NCBI GenBank assembly: GCA_933822405.4 | Contig: CAKOGP040000001.1 | Coordinates: 753,083-817,082 of the forward strand | Reading direction: 5' to 3' | Length of the DNA stretch: 64,000 nt | Origin: Cylindrotheca closterium | Lineage: Eukaryota; Bacillariophyta; Bacillariophyceae; Bacillariales; Bacillariaceae | Part shown: positions 10,001 to 20,400 of the stretch, in pieces | How the letters are laid out: each line of letters starts with the position of its first letter | How positions within the stretch are numbered: the stretch's first letter is position 1 | Notes under the pieces: model-generated | Databases searched by the model: none | What the model was told of the DNA's origin: nothing | What the model saw: the letters and a program-made list of their open reading frames with translations, nothing else | Translations under genes and position numbers: made by a program

Positions 10001-11619
10001 GTCAATCACCACCGCGGCCTCCAGTTGCCACAGCAAGATTCTCTTTAAGCCAAGCGGACTCGCCCGAAAGCGTAAAGGCTTTTGAAAACTTGCTCGGACG
10101 TCAAGCTGAGGACCTCGCTATCTCCAAAGCGGAGACGAATGAATCTCAAATAAGATCGTCCCAAAGTCTTTCCGAAGAGTTTCTAAGCGAGCCGTACACA
10201 CTTACGCTAGACGAACTGTGCGAAATTGGAGATCTCGAATCGAACAACAAGCCAGAAGGACCGGGAGGCACAAGCCAAGACGCTGTGGTAGAGTTCAACG
10301 CAATGGTGGAAGAGAGGAATTCTATTGCAATCTCGCGATGGAACCAGTTTCTTCAGGCTGTTTGTGGCGAGGTGGAAAACCAGGATCAAGATCTCGATGG
10401 AAAAGCTGCTTCTGAGTATGACGACATTCTTAGTGAGCAGTCACCGCATATGCGCAAACTGGAAGCTATGCTCCGATCAGAACAAGGAACCGAGGTACAG
10501 GAAAATATACGCGCCTTGGTGAAGGCCAACAAGGATAACGTCGAAGCTGAATGGAACGATTGGTTGAAAAATTTACTTGAAGCCTTTTCAAGTGAATGGT
10601 TGCCCGCCTTATCAAATGATTTGAAGAAGGAGTGCTCTACGTTAGATACTATCTCAGAACTTGGGGTACAAGCTTCAACAAAGATTGCAGCAATTAAGGA
10701 TAAGAAAGTTCGTCGTGCAAGGAGGAAGAGTATCGGGCGTCGGAAAGTAAGTACATCGCACTTGATTTGTCCAGCAATGTTTGATTGAAAGCTCACGATT
10801 TCTTCATTGCAGTCACTGGCACGTTCCCTTCATGATGAAATCAAAGAACTTGAGGCCGAAATCTCGCTAACGAAGGCAGCACTCGATGACAAAAAGGAAA
10901 AAGAATCTGCGATAGATGCAACGATCGACGAGTTGCAAGAAATCCAAGTGCTTGCAAATGAAGCAAAGGCTCTCCGAGCCGATGCAGCACCAAGCCAAAA
11001 AGCTTACATGTCACTAAAAGGTCTTCACTCCTGGAATCCAACTTCAATGAATGAGTCAAATTTAGCTTTCGAGGCTGTTGGCCAATATGTGCAGACGACA
11101 AACACCATCACCTACAATTTGGAAGGTCCTTCGATTAGCACGGCAGTGTCTCATAGCGACTCAAGTACGGAGACAATGAAATATTCATCAAAGTCAACCT
11201 CGGCGATCGTCAAATATCTGTCTGCTTGCGTCGATGAGCATTCTAGCGCTGTCCGCCAGAAGACTGTCCCTTCCGCGGCTGAAATTGGTACGAGTATGCA
11301 GTCGTATATGTGGCATCTTGGAAGATTGGACCATACCGTCACAGAATTGCAATCGCTGAAGAAAAGATACACTACAACATTTTCGAGCAAAGGAAGCAGA
11401 TTTGTCTTTTCCGTTGAGTACAAGAATTCTTCGACCTCTCTTCTTGCAGAGTTCGATATCGATCACAACTATCCTGCTTTGCCACTGGAAGTACAGCTCA
11501 ATTTAATCAAGGGCGATATCGACCTTGATCGTGTTCGCAGGGGTCTGAGAAAGAGCGCGAAGCCAGGTTTTGGAAATCTATCAAGGGCATGTGGAATCAT
11601 CTCTGCATTCGTGCCCTGA
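4087..11619 (+). CDS. KNL1: Kinetochore scaffold KNL1/Spc105/Spc7
   Basis: Outer-kinetochore scaffold of the KMN network that recruits BUB proteins and PP1. Exon 1 is 4087-10746 (6.66 kb), a 66-bp intron (GTAAGT donor) is 10747-10812, and exon 2 is 10813-11619; about 2,488 residues. A basic N-terminus holds two copies of a YMNS motif (residues about 47-59 and 74-85). Residues about 450-1650 are a long disordered region of repeated modules (separate entry). A GILSSKK stretch followed by RTISF (residues 1702-1706) resembles the SILK plus RVxF PP1-docking pair. Three TV-x-LE-type repeats follow (about 1813-1950). The C-terminal part has the conserved LTLDELCEIGDLE element (about 2038-2050), a long coiled coil (about 2090-2340, running over the splice), and a compact end (FVFSVEYKN, YPALPLEVQLNL) fitting the tandem RWD domain. 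The unusually large repeat region is the main oddity. Family call rests on architecture and the C-terminal motifs. Confidence 0.82.
5446..9021 (+). repeat. KNL1 N-terminal module array (KLAPTP...SPARNTRS / QRSFGSEEKS / TASLGDIGDI)
   Basis: Six full copies of a module reading about TPTKLAPTPxR, then RLLDSPARNTRSAKKQ begin near 5446, 6307, 6805, 7396, 8272 and 8926; a broken copy near 5937 lacks SPARNTRS. They alternate with SQRSFGSEEKS-like copies (near 5685, 6073, 6505, 7024, 7636, 7858, 8470) and TxTASLGDIGDIxGxL-like copies (near 5560, 5760, 6148, 6568, 7084, 7702, 7927, 8530). Spacing between full modules varies from about 500 to 880 bp, so units have been lost and gained. The TASLGDIGDI element sits where MELT-type BUB3-binding repeats would be expected. 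Confidence 0.85.
9523..9940 (+). repeat. Three MELT-like repeats downstream of the PP1 motif in KNL1
   Basis: Copies starting at 9523, 9598 and 9889 read EHTVELELGIDQLLANA, EHTVQLEGGMEQLVANA and GNTVPLEVDMTSLLAAN. The third contains VDMT, close to the M-[DE]-[LIM]-[ST] core of MELT motifs. They come just after the RTISF PP1-like motif, as MELT repeats follow the PP1 site in many KNL1 proteins. Confidence 0.6.
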
Positions 11620-11725
11620 GGGCGGGCGCTCAAGTGAAGTGAACAACACAAAAAGAAGAAGCTAAGGTCATCTTTAGCATATAACTCTATAGTAGTGTAA
11701 CAACAAGTGATTGAATGGCCAATCG

Positions 11726-12623
11726 CTATGCCAGCGTTCGTCCTGGCGGTGTAAAGTCGCTTCTTGGTCTCCCAAAATCTAATCGCTCGCCTATGTAGCC
11801 ATTGTATCCTGCAAAATGATGATTCGCAGTATTATTTCGAGCGGACAGCATGACTTCCTCTCTTTCATCCTCGTCAGTTTCTTCCATAACACCACTGGCA
11901 AAAGAGAACGTCAATGCGGCAAACCCAAAGTATATAACTGTGAGGACCATGCATAAATAAGAAAAAGCCATCGTCGCCCTTTGCTCCCATTCCTTTTCTT
12001 CATAGTTGTAATTATAATTACGATTTCGTTCTTCCTCGTCTCTTGATTCTCGAATCTAAAGTTACACGTAATGAGGTAACAAAATTAGCAACAATGACAT
12101 GAAACAAAAATGCATTAGGAATGCCTGAAGCCGAGATGATGAATGGTGCGGATGAACTTACTTCAAATTCTCCAAATAGAACTGAACACGTCAGCGTCAT
12201 ATTGGACAACATTAATAGTGCCCCAATGAACGATCCCAGTCCCAAAGGTGTCGTTCTATGTACGCTGCTCGAACAGCATGTATAGTATTGTCCCGACATT
12301 GGAGATTGCCAACCCAACAATACAGTCCCAAAGAGCGACAACAAGGCAGAAAATACCGCCGTCCAAGTAGCACAAAACGCTAATGCTCGAGAGGTTACCA
12401 CAATGGTAGGATTGAATTCCTCCTCTTCCCCTTCTCGATTCCCGTCTTGATTGTAATCTTGATAATCCGAGTAGGCATCCTTGTTGTTTCGGTAGGATGA
12501 CATGACGTAGGAAAAGGCTATTACAAAGGATATCGCCGTCACAACATTGGCCAAAAACCAAACAGAAGCCAAGAAGCCTCTCCGTGATGATATTTCTTCG
12601 CCACAAAATGTCGTTTGTGTCAT
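11726..12623 (-). CDS. Four-helix membrane protein, unknown
   Basis: Two exons, 12623-12162 and 12055-11726, with a 106-bp intron (12161-12056; GTAAGT donor, ACTTTAG acceptor, phase 0), 263 residues. Four hydrophobic segments are visible: residues about 15-42 (ASVWFLANVVTAISFVIAF), 77-101 (FCATWTAVFSALLSLFGTVL), 117-140 (LGSFIGALLMLSNMTLTC) and one in exon 2 (YLCMVLTVIYFGFAALTFSF). A Cys pair (YYTCCSS) lies in the loop before helix 3. Between helices 3 and 4 is a polar stretch rich in Asn, Tyr and Glu. The tetraspan layout recalls MARVEL/synaptogyrin-type proteins but no signature settles it, so function is left open. The 3' end converges on KNL1 with only about 106 bp between the stop codons. 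Confidence 0.7.
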
Positions 12624-13221
12624 GATTGTTCTATTGAAATTGTAATGTACCGAAGTTGGTTGTATGGTTCTTCGCGTAGTTTGGATATTTTTGAACCTGG
12701 TCTTCTCCCCCTTGTTATATGGCTATTCCTGTTTCTGTACGACTTGCTTCTTCTGTTCTTCTTGTGGTTCTGTAAGTATCAATTGGCTTGCAAACGAGAG
12801 TCGTCTCCTGCCATTGTCTTGTCTTCGACTCCTTTTTCGAAAGTTTTTCATTGCACGCGCACGATCATTTGAAATATCTTCAGCCCTGAAGAGTTTAGCG
12901 CCAGCCAACCATGATCCGTTACATTTACATTGGTTGCGGCCTTACGCGAGCTGTCTGTCTGTCTATCCAGCACCAATATTTGAAGATTTTGGGTAAATAG
13001 CACCATACGGTATACTACGGGCACCTTGGTATGCTTCGGTGGGGTACGAATCTTTGGAGCAAGGGGGTGCTACCGCATGCCCCAAATAAGGAAAGTACAA
13101 GATTGTATGATAATGCCATGGCAGTTTCTATAGTTATTTGCTTGTTGTTTGTATCATGATAGGTACAAGTACAGATGATTGTGCTGCATGTGGTGGTACT
13201 ACTAACTGTACGGTAGCTTCC
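12624..13221. other. Intergenic, about 600 bp
   Basis: 5' flank of the tetraspan gene and 3' flank of the LRR gene, both on the minus strand. It holds a short CTGT/GTCT run at about 12951-12964 and pyrimidine-rich tracts near 12690-12770. No credible gene or RNA was seen. Confidence 0.5.
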
Positions 13222-14748
13222 TCACTCTGCTGCCAGACTGGTGAGAGAGCAAAGTGGACACACCGACAAAGCAGTAGAGCACTTCGATTCTTTCCCACGA
13301 TCAAACAAATACTCAAAAACATTGTCAACCACAATGTCTGCGCCGCATTGAAGTCGACATCTTTCTCGACGAGTGCTGAAATCATCCACCGATCCTAACA
13401 TGTTTGCCGAATCCATCTTCATCTTCCACAATGATAGCTCCAGTAGCGAGATCATTTCCTTTCTGATGCATTGTCCCGCATGTTCCAATAACTGTAACAC
13501 TTGTTTTCGTCTCTCCGTGATATCATCGTCACTTCGAATCATCGATCTAATTTCTTGTCCTGACAGACCGAATCTATCCTTCCAAACTGGGCTCCAACCA
13601 GATACTTGATCCGCAATGGCTGTTTCAAGAATTAAGTGTATCAGAAGAACAACCTTGCTGGATCGATTCTTCAACAAGTAATCCATCATTGTATGGCTAA
13701 ATTTGTCTGTATACTCCAGCGCCGCCAAAGAGTACCTGTCTAGTAGACACTGGAAAATCTCGACCCTAGGTTTTGAGGATGTTGCGACTATATGAAATGG
13801 CGTCATGCCCATCGCATCTTCCAGGGAATCTTCTAACGATTCACAGGAGTCGATTGCTGCAGCAAGCTCTTCCACTGTAGTGCGAGAAGAGTGGTAACAT
13901 AAATCATGAATGGGGAAGCCACTCCATCTGTCACGGCAAATAGTCCTTGTACCGGTACAATCAACGTGCAAAAGTTCAAGTCCCCCAATACCATGATTGC
14001 CTGCGAAATTCTGTAAAGAGCCATCTGAAATGGAGTAAGTGACCAGCGATTTGCAGCCCCTAAAGCTATCGTTGCCAACCTTAATTCCCTTTGTATCAGC
14101 TGGAATCTCAACACCGAGCAGACTAGCACAATCACAAAAGGCCTGAGATGCAATAAGTTCCAAACTGGATGGAAAGGCAACGGCATTCAGTGAAATACAA
14201 CGACTAAACGCCCCATAGCCAATACTTTTCAGACCTTCGTGAAGATCAATCTCGACGAGGGAAGCACAGTCAACAAAGGCATGACCGCCAATACCATTTA
14301 TCCGATTGTGAAGACCTACACTGACAAGGGATTTGCAGGCAAAGAAGGTAGCTTCTTCAATCTTCTCCACTGTTGTTGGTATGGATACGTCGAGGAGCGA
14401 GACACACATTAAAAAACAACGTGCCCCAATTCGTTCCAGTCCGTCCGGGAGGTCAATATCCACTAGCGATCTACATACCGAAAATGCCTGGCACCCAATC
14501 ACCTTCAGTCCTTTATGAAGTGCCACCTTCTTCAGCCTGGGACATTGGGAAAAGGCAGAGTCGCCAATATTTTCAACAGTCTTGGGGATCGAAACAAGGA
14601 CAAGCGTTCCACAGCCTTGAAACGCACGGTCTGGTATCTTTTGTACCGAGTCTGCAACCGAAACTTGAGTAACATCCTCTGGTATTTCGCTTCTGGGCTG
14701 CCCAGTGTAGACAAAGATCTCGTTCGAGTCGTTTCCATTCGTTTCCAT
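13222..14748 (-). CDS. BspA-type leucine-rich-repeat protein with ankyrin-like segment
   Basis: 508 residues from the ATG at 14748 (METNGNDSNE); the frame is open a little further up but without an ATG. Residues about 35-260 are about ten LRR_5 (BspA-like) repeats of about 23 residues with the pattern I-x-x-x-AF-x-x-C-x-x-L-x-x-V-x-[IL]-P-x-x-[VL]-x-x-I (for example GDSAFSQCPRLKKVALHKGL). A segment MGMTPFHIVATSS resembles the start of an ankyrin repeat. The C-terminal third is helical and ends with a Cys-rich tail. No signal peptide or membrane segment is seen, so an intracellular protein is likely, unlike bacterial BspA adhesins. Proteins of this layout form large, poorly characterised families in diatoms. 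Binding partner unknown. Confidence 0.8.
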   Translation of the reverse strand: METNGNDSNEIFVYTGQPRSEIPEDVTQVSVADSVQKIPDRAFQGCGTLVLVSIPKTVENIGDSAFSQCPRLKKVALHKGLKVIGCQAFSVCRSLVDIDLPDGLERIGARCFLMCVSLLDVSIPTTVEKIEEATFFACKSLVSVGLHNRINGIGGHAFVDCASLVEIDLHEGLKSIGYGAFSRCISLNAVAFPSSLELIASQAFCDCASLLGVEIPADTKGIKVGNDSFRGCKSLVTYSISDGSLQNFAGNHGIGGLELLHVDCTGTRTICRDRWSGFPIHDLCYHSSRTTVEELAAAIDSCESLEDSLEDAMGMTPFHIVATSSKPRVEIFQCLLDRYSLAALEYTDKFSHTMMDYLLKNRSSKVVLLIHLILETAIADQVSGWSPVWKDRFGLSGQEIRSMIRSDDDITERRKQVLQLLEHAGQCIRKEMISLLELSLWKMKMDSANMLGSVDDFSTRRERCRLQCGADIVVDNVFEYLFDRGKESKCSTALSVCPLCSLTSLAAE

Positions 14749-15070
14749 TGAGTATCGTTTCTTCCATAATTGCAACTCTTGAATCTTGATCTTCAATCTT
14801 CAATCTTGCTTCATTGATCATCGCTCTATCGTTACAAAGGTCTGTCAGTCTGTCTGTCATCAGGTTGTCCGTTTTTCTTTCAATAGGACGATGCAAGACT
14901 GCTTCCAACACTGAGAAGGTTTTGCACACACGATGTTTTTTACCGTGCTTGTATTAATATTTAAAAAACACAAATTAAAATATCTTTGGCCTTGCAAGAA
15001 AACCCCAGACTGAAACCAATAATAATATCATATCATCACCATCAGGAACTTCCATCCTTGGACTTTCAGC
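14749..15070. promoter_or_regulatory. Divergent promoter interval LRR gene / DGQHR gene
   Basis: 322 bp between the divergent start codons. Contains an AT-rich block at about 14950-14985 (TATTAATATTTAAAAAAC) and GTCTGTCAGTCTGTCTGTC-like tracts near 14840-14860. No defined element identified. Confidence 0.4.
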
Positions 15071-16384
15071 ATGATGTCGTCATCGAGCCGCCTAATCGTG
15101 TCGACTGTCTGGAATCATCATCGTGCCGCCAAAGCGCCATCCAGTTCGTTGGTTCGATTGTTTTCTTCCAAGAACAACCAAAGCAATGACGACTCGTCTT
15201 CGCTGTTTGATTCGGCCGGTGGTTACTTCAATTCCCTAAGGTGGAAGGCTGCCAACGCATTGACAGCTTCTCTACCAGAAGCTGAGCGAAATCAATTGTT
15301 GGAACGAATGGAACCAAAGAAAGAGTCCCAAAACAGCCAATCATCGGAACGAGAAGGGCCCACGGTTCCAGAACGATCCATTGATGAAATCATTGCGGCA
15401 ACCAAGGCGGAAGAAGCTGCCAAGTACGAGAAACGGTGGGTCAATACTAAGGAACAACTGCAAAAAGAAGCCGAAGAAGCTGCTCTCAAACGAGCAGAAA
15501 ATGACATTGCCCTCCAAAAGAGAAAATTGGCCTTTGAGGCCTGGCAGAAAAATTTGGAACGAGAAATGGAAAGCGCGTCCGCTGCAGCAACAACACCAAC
15601 GAATGTCACTTCTGTAAAGGAAGAAGTCCTGGCCAGACTGGGAGATCACCCCATTCTAGGTCCCGTTCTAGTGGATTTGGGCAGCAAGCGATTGCATTTG
15701 GTCACTGCCGAAGCATTGGCGGCGGTTCCGGTTTGGAAGAAACAACGTACCTACCGACATCAACGTGCCAAGGAAATGGCCAACGACAAGATGACGACGC
15801 TTCATTTGGGTCTACCTGGAATCGTTGGTATTTACGAATCTAGTGACGGCAACCTTTCCATTATTGATGGACAACATCGCATTGGAATGTTGCGCGAGTT
15901 GAAGAATCGCAATCCAGAAGGCTTTGATTTTGAACAAATTCTGGTCGAGGTCTATCCCCAACAAGAGGGTATGGATGAGACGGAGCACGCCCAAGAATTC
16001 TTCTCAGAAGTCAACAAGGCCCAGCCTGTCCGACTGTTGGATTTGCCCAACATGGCAAAGGCATCCCATCTCAAAATGATCAATGGAGCTGCCAAGACAA
16101 TTAAGGAAAAGTATCCAGATATGTTCAGTGAGAGCCAAAGATGTCGACCGCCACACCTGAACGAAGACAATCTACGGGACGCCATCTTTGCGGCCAGCGT
16201 CATTGATCGGCATTCCCTGAAGAGTCCCAAACAATTGCAAGATTGGATCATGACACAAAACGAAATCATGCAAGCCAAATTGCAAGAGGAAGAAGCCCAG
16301 CAAAAGGTCAATGCTAAAGCACTGGAAAAGGCCACAAAATTTGGTTTCTACTTGGGGCTGGGGAATGACTGGTATTACAACTGA
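15071..16384 (+). CDS. DGQHR-domain (ParB/DndB-like) protein, probably mitochondrial
   Basis: 437 residues, no intron. The N-terminus is rich in Arg and Ser without acidic residues (SSRLIVSTVWNHHRAAK, then SSLVRLFSS), a typical mitochondrial presequence. Residues about 85-165 are a charged Ala/Glu/Lys-rich coiled coil. Residues about 180-380 form the core with IIDGQHRIGMLRELK (D266-R270), the DGQHR signature known from DndB-type phosphorothioation regulators and related ParB-fold proteins, followed by FFSEVNKAQPVRLLDLPN, which fits the same fold. A second helical segment ends near the C-terminus. DGQHR proteins are mostly bacterial; a nucleus-encoded organellar copy is unusual and its role is unknown. 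Convergent with the MFS gene downstream. Confidence 0.75.
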   Translation: MMSSSSRLIVSTVWNHHRAAKAPSSSLVRLFSSKNNQSNDDSSSLFDSAGGYFNSLRWKAANALTASLPEAERNQLLERMEPKKESQNSQSSEREGPTVPERSIDEIIAATKAEEAAKYEKRWVNTKEQLQKEAEEAALKRAENDIALQKRKLAFEAWQKNLEREMESASAAATTPTNVTSVKEEVLARLGDHPILGPVLVDLGSKRLHLVTAEALAAVPVWKKQRTYRHQRAKEMANDKMTTLHLGLPGIVGIYESSDGNLSIIDGQHRIGMLRELKNRNPEGFDFEQILVEVYPQQEGMDETEHAQEFFSEVNKAQPVRLLDLPNMAKASHLKMINGAAKTIKEKYPDMFSESQRCRPPHLNEDNLRDAIFAASVIDRHSLKSPKQLQDWIMTQNEIMQAKLQEEEAQQKVNAKALEKATKFGFYLGLGNDWYYN

Positions 16385-16664
16385 GGATATGATGATAATA
16401 TGATATTATTAGCAATTAGCAGTGCGATTTTGAACCATTCCTTTCTTTTGTGATGATGATTTTGCTCAATGGATTTTTTCGTGTGCCACAATACTGTGCT
16501 GTAGATTGTCGCCTGCAAGATACTTGAACAGCTTGAGACCGACATCGTGTCTCTCTTCTAGCTTTCTCCTGCCAATCCCAGCTCCACTGTTTTTGGACCT
16601 TTCTAGACCAGAGAAATCATAGACTAGCCAGATTGTTGTTTCTTCTTCATCCTTCCCCATGCCT

Positions 16665-18303
16665 TCACTGACCGTTCGGTGTACCCGTGGCTTTGTACTT
16701 TTTGGCGCCTCTACCGGTGAAATGATAGACGAACCAAAACACGGTGGAAACCGAAGAAATAATGACCAATCCAAAGACCACTTGATGGAACGACAATCCG
16801 TATCGATCCATGAGATAGCCACATAAATACGCCGACAAGGCTTCTGCAGCAAGAGCGACAGCATAATCCATGGACATGACTCTTCCCATCATTTCCGTAG
16901 AAGAAAATTTTTGAAGCAAAATGGAACTATTGATCCAAAGGACAGATGATCCTGCCGACCGTATCATGGCAAAACCGCTTAGGATCCAAAAAGATGGCGG
17001 ACCCCAACACCAACCCATATACCCAATGGTTGCTACTGCAAATGACAAGACACACGACAATTGGAGGGTCACAGGTCGTTCAGCATCCATGAATGGTTCT
17101 GTGACAAATGGACCAATCAAGCACCCTATTCCCACAAAGCCAAACATTACACCCAGCTTGAAATCAACGCTGAGAGCATCATCGCCTAGCTCGGACAAGA
17201 CAACATTCAGAATATCACAAGCACCGTAGGCTAGTCCAGCAAAGGCCTTGACAAAAATCAGAGCTGCAAAGTAGGAAGAGAACAAATACTTGACTCCATC
17301 CAAATAGCTCGTGCTGTGCCCTGGGTCGGGTTGGAAATTGGTATCACCTTCTTCCTTCTTAGGTACTGCCCGGTATTCTCCTCGAACCATCCAAATGAAA
17401 AAAGCGCTAAGAACGAAAGTGCCAGCATCAAGGCCTAAAAATAGTCACGATGAAAGATATGGATGAGATTGGTGACATGGAAATCAGGTGAGTCACAACT
17501 CAAAACAGCATTTGTGTATACCTACAGAAGCATGTTCGAACTCCAAGTGCATCCACTACAAACCCTGATAATGCAGCGCCAAAAGCTTGCATCGCACTCC
17601 AAACAAGTCCTTGCATGGTAGTGGCCTTTTTCAGATCCTTATCGTCATCGTTGACCAACATAGGAATGATACTGTAGGATGATGGCTGGTATAGCCCACA
17701 GAGTGCCTGCTGTGCAAAACTCGCCACATATACTATCGGAATGGATTGCAATTCATATGCCACTACAAAAAGCAATGTGACCACGGCACTGATGACATCC
17801 AACCCCAGCATCAACTGCCGCCGGTCGTATTTGTCTGCCAATTTGCCACCCAAGGAGGAAAATATGACATTCGGCAAAAGTCGCACTAGCACTAGAATGG
17901 AAACTGCCGTCCTCGATTCTTGATTCAGACTAGCCAATTTGGTTTCAATTAAATCTATTGAGGCAATGTAGGATAACCATTCGCCACAATTGGTCACGAG
18001 AAGACTGAAAATGTAGAATCGTAAATTTCGATTTCGATTCAATAATGCAATGTAAGAGTCTTCCTTGTTGTCCTCATGTCCTGGCAAGTCATCATCGTAA
18101 TCGCTGTAACCATTTCGTTGCTTGTGAGTCTCGTTGGAAGGCAGCAATGGAAATATGAGCGGTGTTGGCAAGGTTCCATACGAGTCTCGTTCTTCATCCA
18201 CAGATGCCGATTTTCGTATCGTCTCATCGTCGATCAGAGGAGTCCGATCGTACGCTGATTCTTCGTCATTCTTCGGACAGTTTTTACCCTTGCTAGTGTT
18301 CAT
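16665..18303 (-). CDS. MFS transporter, EntS/MFS_3-like, copy 1 of tandem pair
   Basis: Two exons, 18303-17526 and 17434-16665, with a 91-bp intron (17525-17435; GTAGGT donor, TTTTTAG acceptor, phase 1), 515 residues. About 85 polar N-terminal residues precede the transport domain. The first half has RFYIFSLLVTNCGEWLSYIA, ILVLVRLLPNVIFSS and the MFS loop motif GGKLADKYDRRQLM; the second half has LGVMFGFVGIGCLIGPF and IRSAGSSVLWINSSILLQKF, then MMGRVMSMDY. The pattern matches the drug/siderophore exporter branch of the major facilitator superfamily. Substrate unknown. The next gene upstream on the same strand is a close paralog with the intron at the same codon. The N-terminus carries TPLID, possibly an acidic sorting signal, but this is weak. 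Confidence 0.85.
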
Positions 18304-18686
18304 CCTTGGATTGCGGCGCCTTCTTTACTCGTCTGTCTATGGACTTGCATTATTTTCGAATGGAGACTTTCAAATTTTTAATATTGTTTGGGCGGAGAAA
18401 ATGGGCCTGGTTTAGTTCTTTAATTGAAACTGGGTCGCAACTGATGATGATATCAATATTATCAGCAAGTAACAGCGCAACTTAAAATCCCTTTCTTGTT
18501 GTGGGTACTATGATTTTGCCCAACGAAAATGTCGGATTTTTGCTTGTGCTAGATTGTCGCTTTCAGGTGGATACTGTACATTGACACTGAATGCCAACAC
18601 TGTACCAATCACCAATAGCTTGAGACCGTCACCTTGCTTGTGATTTTTTCGCACCAATCCCAGCTCAACTGTGTCTCAAACGTATC
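18304..18686. other. Spacer between tandem MFS genes
   Basis: 383 bp, the promoter and 5' UTR of copy 1 and the 3' region of copy 2. Partial similarity to the 3' flank of copy 1 (AGCTTGAGACCG near 16531 and 18620; CCAATCCCAGCTC near 16574 and 18654) shows the duplication included the 3' UTR. Confidence 0.55.
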
Positions 18687-20400
18687 TCAGGAATTTGAAC
18701 TTCTTGTCGCCTTTTTAGGCACCGGGACCAGGGAAATCATAGACGGGCGGACTCTGTACTTCACGGCGCCTCTGCCTGAGAAGTGATAGATGAACCAAAA
18801 CGCAGTGGAAATCAGAGAGATCATGGTCAATCCAAAGACCACTTCATGAAACGACAGTCCGTATCTGTCCATGAGAAAGCCACATAGATAAGCCGACAAG
18901 GCTTCTCCAGCTAGAGCGACGGCATAGTCCATGGACATGACCCGACCCATCATTTCCGTGGAAGCGAATTTTTGAAGCAAAATGGAACTGTTGATCCAAG
19001 TGACAGAAGATCCCGCCGACCGAAGTAGGGCGAAAAAGCAGAGGACCCAAAAGGATGGCGGACCCCAGCACCACCCCACATACCCAATGGTTGCAATTGC
19101 AAAAGACAACGCACACGACAGTTGCAGGGTGGATGGTCGTTCAGCATCTACGAATGGTTGCGAGACAAGTGGTCCAATCATGCATCCCGTCCCCACAAAG
19201 AAAAACAAGACACCCAGCTTGAAATTACTACTGAAACCGCTACTCAGACCACCCGTGTCATCGTCTTGTTCGGACACGACAACATTCAGAACATCGCAAG
19301 CCCCAGAAGCAAGCTCACCAATACCCTTGACAAATATCAGAGCGGCAAAGTAGGAAGAAAACAAATACTTGACTCCATCCACATAGCTTGCGCTGTGAAC
19401 CAAGTCTGGTTGGACAGGATGGACAATCGCACCAGCTTTCTTCTTCGGATTCGTCTTGTATTCTCCCCGAACCGGCACTGCCCTGTATTCTCCTCGAACC
19501 ATCCACATAAACAAAGCGCTGAGAACGAAGGTGCCAGCATCAAGGTCTGAAACCAATACAAGATGCAAGATAAGGTGAGATTGTTGACATGAAATCCAAT
19601 GGAACATTTGAAATACATATAAGATACCTACAGAAGCATATTCGAACTCCAAGTGCATCCACTACAAACCCTGACAATGCAGCACCAAAAGCTTGCATCG
19701 CACTCCAAACCATTCCCTGCATGGTGGTAGCTTTTTTCAAATCGTTGTCGTCATCATTGACCAACATGGGAATTATGCTATAGGAAGATGGCTGGTATAG
19801 CCCTGCAAGCGCTTGCTGTGCAAAACTCGCCACATATACTATCGGAATGGATTGCAATTCATATGCCACTACAAAAAGCAATGTGACCACGGCACTGATG
19901 ACATCCAATCCAAACATTAGCTGTCGTCGGTCATATTTGTCGGCCAATTTGCCACCCACTGAAGAAAATATGACATTCGGCAAGAGACGCACTAGCACTA
20001 GAATGGAAACTGCCGTCCTCGATTCTTGATTCAGCCTAGCCAATCTGGTTTCAATTAAATCTATTGAGGCAATGTAGGACAGCCATTCACCACAATTGGT
20101 CACCAGAAGACTGAAAATGTAGAATCGTAAATTTCGATTTCGATTCAGCAATGCAATGTAAGAATCTTCCTTGGTGCCCTCGTTTCCTTGCAAGTCCACA
20201 TTTTGATTAGCGTGGACATTTCGTTGTTTGAGATTCGTCGGCTTTACTAGCGGTGTTAGCAATATCCCATAGGTGCCTCGTTCTTCATCATCCACAGACG
20301 ATGCCGATTTTCGTCGCGCTTCGTCACTGATGAGAGGAGTCCGATCGTACGCTGGTTTTCCTTCTTTCTTGGGGCGGTGTTTGCCCTTTATAGCGTTCAT
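18687..20400 (-). CDS. MFS transporter, EntS/MFS_3-like, copy 2 of tandem pair
   Basis: Two exons, 20400-19632 and 19546-18687, with an 85-bp intron (19631-19547; GTAGGT donor, TTTCAG acceptor, phase 1), 542 residues. Same fold and motifs as the neighbour (GGKLADKYDRRQLM; SAGSSVTWINSSILLQKF; MMGRVMSMDYAVAL). The first half is nearly identical to copy 1, while the N-terminal 85 residues and the central loop differ. The central loop carries an internal duplication (VRGEYRAVPVRGEYKTNP against one VRGEYRAVP in copy 1), an extra SSGFSSN insert and a longer C-terminus. Likely an exporter of a small organic solute; substrate not deducible. Confidence 0.85.

Larger units (their letters stand above)
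16665..20400 (-). repeat. Tandem gene duplication of MFS transporter
   Basis: Two copies about 2.1 kb apart in the same orientation. A stretch of 95 bp is identical between 17708-17802 and 19814-19908, although other parts have diverged in sequence and length. Confidence 0.9.
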
